Below, piece by piece: positions 7,866 through 17,383 of a DNA stretch of 64,000 nucleotides. Below the pieces are notes generated by a model that saw nothing but the letters and a program-made list of their open reading frames with translations, made no database searches and was not told the origin of the DNA. The stretch is from Nautilia profundicola AmH. Lineage in GTDB: Bacteria; Campylobacterota; Campylobacteria; Campylobacterales; Nautiliaceae. The translations under genes and the position numbers were made by a program. The stretch lies in NCBI RefSeq assembly GCF_000021725.1, contig NC_012115.1, positions 893,001-957,000 of the forward strand, read 5' to 3'. Numbering within the stretch: position 1 is the stretch's first letter; each line of letters opens with the position of its first letter.

Positions 7866-9401
7866 TTATTCCCACTCGATTGTTGCAGGCGGTTTACTTG
7901 AAATATCATAAACAACTCTGTTGATTCCGTCAACTTCGTTGATAATTCTTGTGCTTACCCTCTCAAGAAACTCATGAGGCAAATGACTGAATGTCGCCGT
8001 CATACCGTCTGTCGAGCTTACGCATCTGATTGCTACGGTATTGTCATATGTTCTGTTATCACCCATAACACCAACACTTCTTACGTTAAGAAGTACCGCA
8101 AAAGCCTGCCATACATCATTGTATAGTCCCCATGCTTTTAGTTCCTGAATTAAAATAGCGTCGGCTTCTCTTAATATGTTTAGATCTTCTTCATTAACCT
8201 CACCCATAATTCTAATAGCAAGTCCAGGTCCAGGGAACGGATGTCTGTATACAAGCTCACTTGGAAGACCAAGTTCGATTCCAAGTTTTCTAACTTCATC
8301 TTTGAAAAGTTCTCTTAAAGGTTCAATAAGTTCGAACTGCATCCAATCAGGAAGTCCGCCAACATTATGATGCGATTTAATTGTTTTAGAAGGGCCTTTT
8401 ACGCTTACGCTTTCAATTACGTCAGGATACAGTGTTCCCTGTGCCAAGAATTTAGCGTCTTTGTGTTTTTTTGCTTCTTCGTCAAACACTTCGATAAACG
8501 TATGCCCGATAATTTTTCTTTTCTCTTCAGGATCCACAACGCCTTTTAGTTTACTTAAGAATTTTTCTCTTGCATCAACTGTAATTAAAGGTACGTGAAG
8601 TACGTTTTTAAATGCATGCTCCACCTGCTCTCTTTCATTTTTTCTAAGAAGTCCGGTATCCACAAAAATAGGTACAAGTTTATCACCTATAGCTTCATGT
8701 AAAAGCGCTGCTGTAACAGAGCTGTCAACTCCTCCGCTTAATGCACATATTACTTTATTGTCACCAACTTGTTCTCTGATTTTTTTAATCTGTTCTTTTG
8801 CGAAGTGCGCCATATCCCATTTGCTTGTTACACCACATACGTTTCTTGCGAAGTTTCTTAAAATTTTCTGACCTTCAACGCTGTGAGTAACTTCAGGATG
8901 GAACTGAATTGCGTAAATCTCTTTTTCTTCATTTACGATTGCAGCATAAGGTGCGTTTGAAGTATGAGCAATTCTTTTAAATCCGGGAGCCAATTTCTCA
9001 ACTCTGTCACCGTGACTCATCCAAACGATTGTAGGATTACTTACATCATCAAACAGTTTATGCGGTTCATCAATAAAAAGCTCGGCTTTCCCGTATTCAT
9101 GATGGTCAGCCCTTACAACTTCTCCTCCGAAGTCAACAGTAATTAACTGCATTCCGTAACATATACCAAGGATAGGAAGCCCTAATTCATATATTTCTTT
9201 ATCAACTCTGTATGCGTCTTTTTCATAAACACTCGCAGGTCCTCCACTGAAAATAATACCTTTAGGTTTTTTTTCTTTTGCAGCTTTTAGACCGTCAAAG
9301 TAAGGTACTATTTCACTGTATATACCCTCTTCTCTTAGTCTTCTTGCTATCAATTGTGTATATTGACTACCAAAATCAAGTATTAGTATTTCAACTTGCA
9401 T
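7866..9401 (-). CDS. guaA: GMP synthase (glutamine-hydrolysing)
   Basis: GuaA converts XMP, ATP and glutamine to GMP. All parts are present in 511 residues: N-terminal class I glutamine amidotransferase ([22 protein letters not shown] nucleophile cysteine near residue 80; HPEVTHS), the PP-loop ATP pyrophosphatase ([10 protein letters not shown] near 220-229), and the C-terminal dimerisation domain ending KPPATIEWE, as is universal in the family. The ATG has TAAAGGAG-type sequence upstream. It is followed immediately by hemD. Confidence 0.99.
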   Translation of the reverse strand: MQVEILILDFGSQYTQLIARRLREEGIYSEIVPYFDGLKAAKEKKPKGIIFSGGPASVYEKDAYRVDKEIYELGLPILGICYGMQLITVDFGGEVVRADHHEYGKAELFIDEPHKLFDDVSNPTIVWMSHGDRVEKLAPGFKRIAHTSNAPYAAIVNEEKEIYAIQFHPEVTHSVEGQKILRNFARNVCGVTSKWDMAHFAKEQIKKIREQVGDNKVICALSGGVDSSVTAALLHEAIGDKLVPIFVDTGLLRKNEREQVEHAFKNVLHVPLITVDAREKFLSKLKGVVDPEEKRKIIGHTFIEVFDEEAKKHKDAKFLAQGTLYPDVIESVSVKGPSKTIKSHHNVGGLPDWMQFELIEPLRELFKDEVRKLGIELGLPSELVYRHPFPGPGLAIRIMGEVNEEDLNILREADAILIQELKAWGLYNDVWQAFAVLLNVRSVGVMGDNRTYDNTVAIRCVSSTDGMTATFSHLPHEFLERVSTRIINEVDGINRVVYDISSKPPATIEWE

Positions 9402-9467
9402 TTTACTCCTTTAAATTTTTGCTTATTATTTAATTTCTCAAAATCAAATAATAAACAAAAAAAGGGA

Positions 9468-10778
9468 TTAATAAATCCCTAAAAGTTCGAATTGTACATA
9501 CCAGATTGCAATACTTAGAAAGTATCCAAGTACAACAGTCCATGCATATTTCATATGGCTTCCGAATGTATAAACACCTCTCATTCTACCCATAACACCA
9601 ACACCTGCGGCACTACCGAAACTAATCATACTACCACCGATACCAGCTGTAAGCGTTACAAGCATCCATTCATCAGCTCCCATAGGAGGATTGGCTTTTA
9701 GAATCGCAGCCATTACAGGCACGTTATCTACAATCGCACTGATAAACCCTACACCGATATTTCCATATGTAGGCCCTATTATTTCATAAAGTTTCGTAAC
9801 ATACATCAACCATCCAAGGAAATAAAGCGCTCCTACGGCTGAAAGAATACCAAAGAAGAAAAGCAATGTATCATTTTCTACTTTTGCCATATTGACGAAA
9901 ATATTGATATGTTCTTTATGTTTTCTTTTATGATAAAACGTATAAAGCTGTAAAATAGCCAAACCAAACATCATACCCCACATTGCTGGGAAATGTAAGA
10001 AAATATGTCCGAATACCGCTATTGTAATAGTTAATATACCTAAGTATACAATTGTCATACCACCGGTTTTTATTTCGGTTTTTGGCGTTGTAAGAGCATC
10101 AAAATGCGGTTCGCCTTTTGGAACAAAAAGACTAAGCAGCCATGCAGTTAATAACCACCCTATAATTGATGCCGGAAACAGTGCCAAGAAATCAACAAAT
10201 TCACCCTTACCGGCCGTCCAAGCCATAAGTGTCGTAATATCCCCGAACGGTGACCAAGCACCCCCGGCATTAGCCGCTACAACTATATTAATAGCTCCCG
10301 GAACTAAGAAATTCGTATTGTGCTTATCAATTGTGTATAAAACAGTTGATAATATAAGAGCTGTAGTTAAGTTGTCAGCCACTGGAGAAATCCAGAATGC
10401 CAATGTACCAGTAATCCAGAAAAGTTTTTTATAACTGTATCCTCTTGAGATCAGTCTGTATTTTAGAGCATCAAAAACACCTCTTTCTATCAAACTCTCA
10501 ATATATGTCATTGCCACAAATAAGAAAAAGAATATTTCGGCAATTTCCAAAATAAGCTTTTGCATTTCATGATGCAGAGGCGTAGGATCAAGCCCGTTTA
10601 CCGCAAAATAAATACCGATAAGCATAAAAGAAAAAGTACCGATAAACAGCGCCGGCTTGGCTTTGTTTATTTCAAACTTCTCCTCAGTCGCAATAAAATA
10701 ATAACCTACAACAAATACCAATAATACTAAATACCCAACCCAAGTATGTGTAAAATCATGAATTAATGTTTCATGCAT
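9468..10778 (-). CDS. nhaD: Na+/H+ antiporter, NhaD type
   Basis: A 436-residue polytopic inner-membrane protein of the NhaD/arsenite-permease fold, with about twelve hydrophobic helices and the family stretches SPVADNLTTALILS, NAGGAWSPFGDITTLMAW and SAIVDNVPVMAAI (paired re-entrant half sites with conserved Asp and Asn). It expels sodium in exchange for protons, fitting a marine organism that also has Na+-linked decarboxylase and symporters. I prefer the ATG at 10778, five bases after AAAGGA, over a TTG at 10805. The start lies inside the end of nadB, so the two are coupled. Confidence 0.92.
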   Translation of the reverse strand: MHETLIHDFTHTWVGYLVLLVFVVGYYFIATEEKFEINKAKPALFIGTFSFMLIGIYFAVNGLDPTPLHHEMQKLILEIAEIFFFLFVAMTYIESLIERGVFDALKYRLISRGYSYKKLFWITGTLAFWISPVADNLTTALILSTVLYTIDKHNTNFLVPGAINIVVAANAGGAWSPFGDITTLMAWTAGKGEFVDFLALFPASIIGWLLTAWLLSLFVPKGEPHFDALTTPKTEIKTGGMTIVYLGILTITIAVFGHIFLHFPAMWGMMFGLAILQLYTFYHKRKHKEHINIFVNMAKVENDTLLFFFGILSAVGALYFLGWLMYVTKLYEIIGPTYGNIGVGFISAIVDNVPVMAAILKANPPMGADEWMLVTLTAGIGGSMISFGSAAGVGVMGRMRGVYTFGSHMKYAWTVVLGYFLSIAIWYVQFELLGIY

Positions 10779-12198
10779 GTTCATCCTTTCTATAATGTGC
10801 ACCAAGTGACATTTTTCTATTTAGTGCCGCTTTTACTATTTCACGTGCTGTTAAAAATCTAAGTTTAGCGAGTCTACCAAGTTTTGGAATAGTGTTTTCA
10901 ATAAACTCAAGTGCCTCTTGTAAGCCACTTTCTTTTCGTATTATACCAACATTTTTCCACATTTGCTCCCTTAAAAGATTCTTATAATATTTATCTTTTT
11001 CTTTAAACAATTCCTCATTATTTATATCAAATTCGATATGTTTTGTTTTAAATTTCTCTTTTATAATATTTTCTGCGGCTTTTCTTGCAAACACAAAACA
11101 TTCAAGCAAAGAATTACTCGCAAGTCTGTTCGCTCCATGCACTCCTGTATTTGCTACTTCACCCACGGCATATAAATTTTTAAAATTATCGACTTTTGAA
11201 TTGCAATCGACTGCTATACCACCCATAAAGTAATGAAATGCAGGTGAAATTGGGATTTTTTCATATGGAACGTTTATATCATAGTCTCTAAGTTTATTGT
11301 AAATTGTCGGAAACCTGTTTTTAAAAAACTCTTCATCAAACATACTTACATCCAAAAATACTTTATGTCCTTTTTGCTGATGTTTAAATATTGCTCGGCT
11401 TACAATATCACGTCCTGCAAGCTCTCCTCTTTCATCATATTCGAATACAAACCTTTCACCGTTTTCATCAACTATGTGAGCGCCTTCTCCTCTTAGCGCT
11501 TCTGTAAGAAGCATTTTTTGAGATGTTTTCATTTCAATAAATACAGTCGGATGAAACTGCGTCATCTCCATATCTCTTACTTTTATACCTTTTTCAATCG
11601 CAATACCCTGAATATCACCTGATATCGTTCTTGCATTCGTATCGAATTTATAAAGTGCACCTATTCCCCCACTTGCCAATATTACGTGATCAGCATAAAT
11701 GTTGAATTTTTCATTTTTTCTAAATACAGAAACACCGTATGCGGTATTATTTTTTAAAAGTACGTCAAATACAATCGTTTCATCAAGTAAATAACTTCTG
11801 TCTTTTTTTAATAAAAATTTATGAAGTTCCCTCCCGGTAGCGTCACCTCCGGCATGATAAACCCTACTGACACTGTGAGCGGCTTCTTTGGTGATCTCTG
11901 GATCGAATTTGAAACCGTAATTCATTATTTCTTCTTTAAGTTTTAAAGAAAGTTTACTTAAAATTTCCACCATTTCTTTTTTATTATGAAAAACACCCGC
12001 TTTTAACGTATCTTCAATGTGTACAGGAACGTCTGCTTCGTCAAGAGCCATTGTAACACCGCCCTGAGCATAGAAACTGTTGGCATCCCAAACCTGATTT
12101 TTAGTAATTATTAGCGTTTTATATCCATTGTCATTTAAAAATTTGGCACACCATATACCGGCTATTCCGCTACCTATTATTATTGCATCGAATTTCAT
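10771..12198 (-). CDS. nadB: L-aspartate oxidase
   Basis: NadB oxidises aspartate to iminoaspartate, the first step of NAD synthesis. The 475 residues show the N-terminal FAD-binding GSGIAGIWCA, the YAQGGV segment, the active-site region TQFHPT, GEGAHIV, and the late EVANTGVHGANRLASNSLLE motif. It belongs to the succinate dehydrogenase/fumarate reductase flavoprotein family, but the length and motifs favour NadB. The ATG is preceded by GGAG and lies seven bases after the small lipoprotein gene; nhaD overlaps its 3' end. Confidence 0.95.
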   Translation of the reverse strand: MKFDAIIIGSGIAGIWCAKFLNDNGYKTLIITKNQVWDANSFYAQGGVTMALDEADVPVHIEDTLKAGVFHNKKEMVEILSKLSLKLKEEIMNYGFKFDPEITKEAAHSVSRVYHAGGDATGRELHKFLLKKDRSYLLDETIVFDVLLKNNTAYGVSVFRKNEKFNIYADHVILASGGIGALYKFDTNARTISGDIQGIAIEKGIKVRDMEMTQFHPTVFIEMKTSQKMLLTEALRGEGAHIVDENGERFVFEYDERGELAGRDIVSRAIFKHQQKGHKVFLDVSMFDEEFFKNRFPTIYNKLRDYDINVPYEKIPISPAFHYFMGGIAVDCNSKVDNFKNLYAVGEVANTGVHGANRLASNSLLECFVFARKAAENIIKEKFKTKHIEFDINNEELFKEKDKYYKNLLREQMWKNVGIIRKESGLQEALEFIENTIPKLGRLAKLRFLTAREIVKAALNRKMSLGAHYRKDEHA

Positions 12199-12205
12199 AT
12201 GACTC

Positions 12206-12361
12206 CTATTTTATATTCAGTGTAGAATTTATTTCTATTATTTTTAAATCACTCTGATTAACTTCTTTATTTTGTTCTTTTCCCGGCCACACCGGATCAG
12301 CTTTATATCCGCATCCGATAAGAAAAAACGTTATAATAACAATATGAAAAAAGCGAAACAT
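12206..12361 (-). CDS. Small lipoprotein (51 aa), CGYK motif
   Basis: A short frame upstream of nadB encodes a hydrophobic signal peptide and lipobox LIGC followed by GYKADPVWP, then an acidic, polar tail ending TLNIK. Short lipoproteins with a Cys-Gly-Tyr-Lys start are common next to biosynthetic genes in Campylobacterota. The ATG at 12361 has no well-spaced ribosome-binding site. Its 5' end overlaps the start of the divergent DUF721 gene by about 18 bases, which is odd; either start could be slightly off. Function unknown. Confidence 0.7.
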   Translation of the reverse strand: MFRFFHIVIITFFLIGCGYKADPVWPGKEQNKEVNQSDLKIIEINSTLNIK

Positions 12362-12766
12362 ATAATTAACCATATATTAAGTCCTTATTCGGATAAACTT
12401 GATCAACAGCGTTGTTTAAAAAAAATTATATCATTACTCCCCCCAAAATACAACAAATATATTACATCCTATCAGTTAAAAGGTGAAATTTTATTCATAA
12501 ACGTATCCCATCAAGCTGTTAAACAGGAACTGTACTATAATAAAAACCTGATTTTTTCCATAATAAAAACAATGCACAATGCCGGAATGTGTAAAGATAT
12601 AAATCCGAAAAAAGTAGTTACGAATTACAAATATTCACCAAAACCCAAACCGCCTACTGTTTATAAATTTTATATTAAACCTGCGGGAAATTTTGAAATA
12701 AAAGCAAAGAAAAAAGAGATAAATGAGAAATTTGAAGAAATAAGAAAACTACTCAAAAGAGATTGA
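12344..12766 (+). CDS. DUF721 / DciA-like protein
   Basis: A 140-residue basic protein with the DUF721 pattern (LLPPKYNKYITSYQLKGEILFINVSHQAVKQELYYNKNLI), the N-terminal nucleic-acid-binding fold shared with DciA, the ancestral loader of the replicative helicase DnaB. An upstream ATG at 12272 is in frame, but that segment is the antisense of the small lipoprotein and looks non-conserved, so I start at the ATG at 12344. The 3' end overlaps the convergent ACT-domain gene by 18 bases. The role in helicase loading is an inference from the family. Confidence 0.75.
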   Translation: MKKAKHIINHILSPYSDKLDQQRCLKKIISLLPPKYNKYITSYQLKGEILFINVSHQAVKQELYYNKNLIFSIIKTMHNAGMCKDINPKKVVTNYKYSPKPKPPTVYKFYIKPAGNFEIKAKKKEINEKFEEIRKLLKRD

Positions 12767-13150
12767 ATTTTCTTCAAGTAGTTTTTTTGCTTTATTCAAA
12801 AGAGCGGTATTTATTTTGAAAATAAAACTCCCTTTCATTTCACTATTTAGGGTATAGCAATATTCTATATCTATTCCGTTGTCGCTAAAAAGACTCACTA
12901 CCCTGCTTAATGCTCCTATTTCATCATCAATTTCGACTTTTAACACATCAGTAAGAGTCAGTGAAAACCCGTTTTTTTCAATTGCTTCACAAGCACTGAC
13001 GATATCATCGGTAATAACTCTTAAAAGCCCGAAATCACTTGATTCCACCAAATCTACTGCTTTGATTGAAACGTTCGCATCGGCGAGCACTGATGTTATT
13101 TCTTTAAGCTTTCCAGGTTTTTTTTCCAAAAATATTGATATTTGTTTCAT
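12749..13150 (-). CDS. Tandem ACT-domain protein (probable amino acid sensor)
   Basis: At 133 residues the protein consists of two ACT domains in a row: ISIFLEKKPGKLKEITSVLADANVSIKAV (first) and VEIDDEIGALSRVVSLFSDNGIDIEYCY (second). ACT domains bind amino acids. A stand-alone tandem ACT protein is a regular neighbour of phenylacetate-CoA ligase genes, and here it starts one base after paaK (AAAGGAAATAAA before the ATG). I infer that it senses an aromatic amino acid and adjusts the pathway. No DNA-binding part is visible. Confidence 0.88.
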   Translation of the reverse strand: MKQISIFLEKKPGKLKEITSVLADANVSIKAVDLVESSDFGLLRVITDDIVSACEAIEKNGFSLTLTDVLKVEIDDEIGALSRVVSLFSDNGIDIEYCYTLNSEMKGSFIFKINTALLNKAKKLLEENSISFE

Positions 13151-13151
13151 T

Positions 13152-14447
13152 TTATTTCCTTTTATCTACGATTCTGACCGCTTTACCCATACTTCTCTCA
13201 ATTGTTTTAGGCTCAACCAAAATAATATTCGCATTAATATACAGATTGTTTAGAAGCGCTTGCTGCAAATCTTTTTTAATTTTCTCAAGTGCTGCGATAT
13301 TATCCATCATAATATCATCACTGACTTCCACTAATATTTCAAGCTTGTCAAGATGTCCTTTTTTATCCGCAACTATTTGATAATTAAGAGTCACGCCTTC
13401 CGTGTTGGCAATCACATGCTCAACCTGAGAAGGATATACGTTTACACCATTGATAATCAGCATATCATCAGCACGTCCAAGTACGCTTTCCATTCTTACA
13501 AACGTTCTTCCGCACGCGCACGGTTCTTTATACAATCTTGTAATATCTCCCGTTCTGTATCTGATGATAGGAAGCGCCTGTTTTGTGAGGGTTGTGATTA
13601 CAAGCTCACCTTCTTCCCCGTCAGGAAGCACTTCTCCGGTTTTAGGATCGATTATTTCAGGATAAAAGTGATCTTCCTGGATATGGAGTCCCCTTCCTTT
13701 GTTACAGCTGCAGCTGACTCCCGGACCGATTATTTCACTTAGCCCGTAAACTTCGTAATAATCAATATCCCATGCTTCAGCCACTTCTTTTCTTAATCCT
13801 TCACTTGTAGGCTCGGCTCCGAAAAATCCGCATCTAAGTTTATAGTCCTTTCTGAAATCCGGCCCCGCAGCTCTTGCTTTTTCCGCCAGGTGCAGTGCAA
13901 ATGAAGGTGTTGCGAAAAGCACAGTGGCTCCAAAATCACGCATTAACATAAGCTGTCTATCGGTAAATCCTCCGCTTGCAGGAACAATCGCCGCGCCTAT
14001 TTTTTGAGCAGCTTCATGAAAGCCGAGTCCTCCTGTAAACAACCCGTATCCATATGCATTATGACACACGTCTTTTGAATTTACATCTCCCATAGAAAGA
14101 CATCTCATCATAACTTCATCCCATACTTCCATATCATGCTCGGTATATCCTACAACAGTAGGTTTCCCCGTTGTCCCGGAAGAGCTGTGAATTCTTACAA
14201 CTTCGCTCATTGGAACGGTAAACAGTCCGAAAGGATAATTATCCCTTAAATCCTGTTTTTTAGTAAACGGAAGTTTTTGAATGTCTTCAAGAGATTTGAT
14301 ATCATCCGGTGTAATACCAAGTTCATCAAATTTCTGCTTGTAAAAGGGACTCAGAGCATATACTCTCGTTACCACTTCTTTCAATCTTTTAAGCTGTACT
14401 TTTTCTATGTCTTCTCTTTTTGCACTTTCTATTTTATTCCATATCAT
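13152..14447 (-). CDS. paaK: Phenylacetate-CoA ligase (aryl-acetate activating)
   Basis: An AMP-forming acyl-CoA ligase of the PaaK family, 431 residues. The ATP-binding SSSGTTGKPTVVGYT is near 95-109, the CNKGRGLHI segment and the metal-binding cysteines (CSCNKG; CACGR) typical of this family are present, and the C-terminal half has the RADDMLIINGVNVYPSQVE hinge. It activates phenylacetate or indoleacetate to the CoA ester. In the same transcript as iorAB it can serve aromatic amino acid synthesis from aryl-acetates or the reverse degradation. The ATG at 14447 follows AAGGAG; a GTG six bases upstream is less likely. Confidence 0.93.
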   Translation of the reverse strand: MIWNKIESAKREDIEKVQLKRLKEVVTRVYALSPFYKQKFDELGITPDDIKSLEDIQKLPFTKKQDLRDNYPFGLFTVPMSEVVRIHSSSGTTGKPTVVGYTEHDMEVWDEVMMRCLSMGDVNSKDVCHNAYGYGLFTGGLGFHEAAQKIGAAIVPASGGFTDRQLMLMRDFGATVLFATPSFALHLAEKARAAGPDFRKDYKLRCGFFGAEPTSEGLRKEVAEAWDIDYYEVYGLSEIIGPGVSCSCNKGRGLHIQEDHFYPEIIDPKTGEVLPDGEEGELVITTLTKQALPIIRYRTGDITRLYKEPCACGRTFVRMESVLGRADDMLIINGVNVYPSQVEHVIANTEGVTLNYQIVADKKGHLDKLEILVEVSDDIMMDNIAALEKIKKDLQQALLNNLYINANIILVEPKTIERSMGKAVRIVDKRK

Positions 14448-14486
14448 TTGCACTCCTTTTTGCCCAATTTAATTTTTTAACCGCAA

Positions 14487-14894
14487 CTATATCTCTTCTA
14501 AAACATCTCTTTTTGTTTTATATACCGTACCTGTAAAGAAAGCTATTTTCTTTTCACCGTTTGTAATAATCACCTCATACGTCCCGAGTCTGTTGCTTTC
14601 ATCCACAAGTTTAGCCTCCGCAATAAGCTCATCACCCTCTCTTCCGGCATGAATAAAAGATATTGAAGTGTTTATCGCAAGTGAGACTTTCCCAAATGAA
14701 TTACTCGCAACTGCAAAAGCAAAATCTGCCAAGGTGAATATTGCCCCGCCATGAGCAACACCTGCCTGATTCAGATGAAATTCCTTTATTTTCAGCTTGG
14801 CTTTTGCGAATCCATAATGAACTTCCAAAAGCTCAATTCCTATATTTTTTGAAAAATCCCTTCCTTCAGCGAAAAAGGTTTTAATTTTTTCCAT
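14487..14894 (-). CDS. paaI: Hotdog-fold thioesterase, PaaI family
   Basis: A 135-residue hotdog-fold protein with the PaaI pattern: LNQAGVAHGGAIFTLADFAFAVASNSFG (active-site HGG and catalytic Asp) and ISFIHAGREGD. Such enzymes hydrolyse aryl-CoA esters that stall in phenylacetate pathways. It lies between iorB and paaK and its start overlaps the end of iorB by 14 bases, so it belongs to the pathway as a proof-reading thioesterase. I use the ATG at 14894 rather than a TTG six bases upstream. Confidence 0.88.
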   Translation of the reverse strand: MEKIKTFFAEGRDFSKNIGIELLEVHYGFAKAKLKIKEFHLNQAGVAHGGAIFTLADFAFAVASNSFGKVSLAINTSISFIHAGREGDELIAEAKLVDESNRLGTYEVIITNGEKKIAFFTGTVYKTKRDVLEEI

Positions 14895-15405
14895 ATTCAA
14901 TAGCTTTTTCTAAAATATCAAAGTTTTGAGGTGCGAATTTCGGATTTATTTCCTCAATTGCCTCTTTCACCTCATCCACACTGAAAGGAAAATCTTTTAC
15001 CCTCGCAAGAGTAAGCCCAAGCATAAATACATTAAGCCCCTTAGCGTCAAAAACACCCTCTTCCGCTAATTTATTCGCATCAACCGCAAATACGTTTGCG
15101 TCAATTTCAGGAAACTCATCGGCATTTACTACTACGTTCCCGCCTCTTTTAAGATACGGAAGATTAAGTATTGCTTCATCCTTGTCAAGCCCTATAAGCA
15201 GATCAGCCTGGGCAAGGTCTATTAAAGGATTGTAAAAATCCCCTATTTTGATATGCGAGCTTACACTTCCTCCTCTTTGACTCATTCCGTGGTTTTCTGT
15301 TCCTAAAAATTTATATCCTTTTTTACCAGCACATATACTTAATACCTTAACCAAAAAGACAACTCCCTGTCCTCCGAATCCTGCAACCACTATCTGATAT
15401 TTCAT
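14881..15405 (-). CDS. iorB: Indolepyruvate:ferredoxin oxidoreductase, beta subunit
   Basis: The gamma/beta-type domain of 2-oxoacid:ferredoxin oxidoreductases: the N-terminal GFGGQGVVFLVKVLS and the GTENHGMSQRGGSVSSHIKIG motif are diagnostic; 174 residues is normal for IorB. With IorA it forms the enzyme that interconverts aryl-pyruvates and aryl-acetyl-CoA plus CO2, using ferredoxin. It follows iorA by 62 bases and overlaps the thioesterase gene. Confidence 0.94.
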   Translation of the reverse strand: MKYQIVVAGFGGQGVVFLVKVLSICAGKKGYKFLGTENHGMSQRGGSVSSHIKIGDFYNPLIDLAQADLLIGLDKDEAILNLPYLKRGGNVVVNADEFPEIDANVFAVDANKLAEEGVFDAKGLNVFMLGLTLARVKDFPFSVDEVKEAIEEINPKFAPQNFDILEKAIEYGKN

Positions 15406-15467
15406 ATTATCTTCTCCTTACATTGCTTAATTGATATTATATTCCTCATCCTTCAACCTTCTTCTTA

Positions 15468-17270
15468 TTACTTTTCCCTTGGAATGAATGCGTCTGTCGG
15501 GCATATACCGCTTATACATACACCGCACCCGATACAAAGAAGCGGATCGATTTCAATTTTACCTCTTTCATTATATGCCATAGGAGGACATACGTATTGA
15601 GTCGTACATACGTCACAGGCAACACATTTTTCTTCATCAACGGTAGCGAAAATTCCAGGAAGAAACTGTGTAGCCCTTTCTTTATCAAGTACGCAGTACT
15701 GTCTGCTTACAACCACAAGAGGTCTGTCAGTTTCATCGAATCTTTTTTTAACTTCTTTAAAGAAATTGATCGTTTCGTTAATATCAGGCTTGTAAAAGTA
15801 TTCCATTACCTCAGCCCCGCACCCTTCGGCTACTTTTTTAATATCAACTTCTCCGCTTGTAGCCCTCTCAGGCGTAGTTTGGCGTCCCGTCATTGCCGTA
15901 GTCGAGTTATCAAGTATTACGAGTATGAATTTGGCCTTTTGATATACGGCGTTAATCAGAGGTGCCGTACCTGAATGGAAAAACGTAGAGTCCCCGATAG
16001 TTGCGATTACGGTTTTATTTTTATCCGCTATTGCAAATCCGTGAGCCATTGATACGCTTCCTCCCATACATAAAACCGTATCGATAGCATCAAGATTTAT
16101 TCCGAGCGTATAACACCCTATATCTGAAGGATAAATGGATTTTTTCGGTCTGAAAACTTTTTTGATTGCAAAATATACATCCCTGTGAGGACATCCGGGA
16201 CAAAGATTCGGTTTTCTTGTTTTAGGATTCTCAGGAGTAAATACAGGTTTATAGATATTTTCACCATTATAAAACCCTATTTTGGTCAATGCTTCAAGTA
16301 CTCTTTCTTTATTCATTTCATCAATTTGATGCATATGCCCACTCATTCTGCCGTAAACGTTTTCACTTCTTATCTCTTCTTCTATTACTGGATAAGTCTC
16401 TTCTACAACAAGTACTTTATTATACTTTTTAACAAGATCTTTAAGTTTATCTACCGGCAATGGATACGGCATATCTATTTTTAAAAGGTCAATATCAAGT
16501 CCTAATTCCTCAAGAACTTCTTTTACGTATCCGTAAGCCGTCCCGCTTGATATGATTAAATTTTCCGTGCCTTTAAGCTCCTCAATTTTAGGCTTTATCA
16601 GTTCATTATAATTATATTCTCTTATCTTATCTAATCTATCTAACTGCTCATAAGCCTGTTTAAGTCTTCCGGCTCTCGGAACGGCTGCCCATCTCGGTAT
16701 ATCACGCTCAAAATTTCCTTCAGTATCTTTAAATTCGAAATTACCGTCAATTTCTACGATTTCCCTTGAATGTGAAACCCTCATAACGGTTCTTAACATC
16801 ACGGGAATTTCAAAATGTTTGGAAATTTTGCTTGCTAACTTAGTAAAATCGTATGCTTCTTGCGGAGTAGCCGGATCAACAACCGGAATTCTTGCAAATC
16901 TTGCAAACTCTCTACTATCCTGCTCTGTTTGGGAAGAATTAAATCCGGGATCATCCGCAACTATTAATACAAACGCTCCTTTATTACCTATAAAACTTGC
17001 ACTCATAAGAGCGTCGCTTGCTACGTTTAATCCCACCTGTTTCATAGTTGCCGCTGCGTTTACACCGGCAATAGCACCGGCATAAGCAACTTCAAAGCCG
17101 ACTTTTTCATTTGTGGCCCATTCAGCATATACCGGCAGATCTTTTTTTATTTTCTGTACGGTTGTAAGTATCTCGCTCGAGGGAGTACCCGGATAACCGC
17201 TAACCATTTTAGTATTTGAATGCAAAAGCCCGTATGCTATTGCTTCATTTCCCATTAATGTTAACTTCAT
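15468..17270 (-). CDS. iorA: Indolepyruvate:ferredoxin oxidoreductase, alpha subunit
   Basis: IorA, 600 residues. The N-terminal pyrimidine-binding domain starts GNEAIAYGLLHS with GYPGTPSSEI; the thiamine diphosphate domain has GDSTFFHSGTAPLINAVY and DNSTTAMTGRQ (about 420-460); the C-terminus carries two 4Fe-4S motifs, CVACDVC...C and CIGCGVC...C. It works with ferredoxin, which a hydrogen-driven autotroph can keep reduced, so the carboxylating direction (aryl-acetyl-CoA to aryl-pyruvate) is possible. First gene of the five-gene minus-strand operon. Confidence 0.96.
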   Translation of the reverse strand: MKLTLMGNEAIAYGLLHSNTKMVSGYPGTPSSEILTTVQKIKKDLPVYAEWATNEKVGFEVAYAGAIAGVNAAATMKQVGLNVASDALMSASFIGNKGAFVLIVADDPGFNSSQTEQDSREFARFARIPVVDPATPQEAYDFTKLASKISKHFEIPVMLRTVMRVSHSREIVEIDGNFEFKDTEGNFERDIPRWAAVPRAGRLKQAYEQLDRLDKIREYNYNELIKPKIEELKGTENLIISSGTAYGYVKEVLEELGLDIDLLKIDMPYPLPVDKLKDLVKKYNKVLVVEETYPVIEEEIRSENVYGRMSGHMHQIDEMNKERVLEALTKIGFYNGENIYKPVFTPENPKTRKPNLCPGCPHRDVYFAIKKVFRPKKSIYPSDIGCYTLGINLDAIDTVLCMGGSVSMAHGFAIADKNKTVIATIGDSTFFHSGTAPLINAVYQKAKFILVILDNSTTAMTGRQTTPERATSGEVDIKKVAEGCGAEVMEYFYKPDINETINFFKEVKKRFDETDRPLVVVSRQYCVLDKERATQFLPGIFATVDEEKCVACDVCTTQYVCPPMAYNERGKIEIDPLLCIGCGVCISGICPTDAFIPREK

Positions 17271-17383
17271 ACTTCGCCTTTGTGTAGAATTTAAACAATA
17301 ATAACAAAAAAATTTTTAATTTTTGCTTAATACTCTAAAATTTAGGTAAAATTTAGTTGATATGACAATAAAAAGGAGAAAAA

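Noticed and set aside
7847-7933. Longer HemD reading into guaA
   Set aside because: The first 29 codons lie in guaA and the repeat, and do not match a HemD start; guaA is certain in this stretch.
12272-12343. N-terminal extension of the DUF721 protein (24 extra residues)
   Set aside because: The stretch is antisense to a clear lipoprotein gene and has no ribosome-binding site for its ATG; the conserved part starts at 12344.
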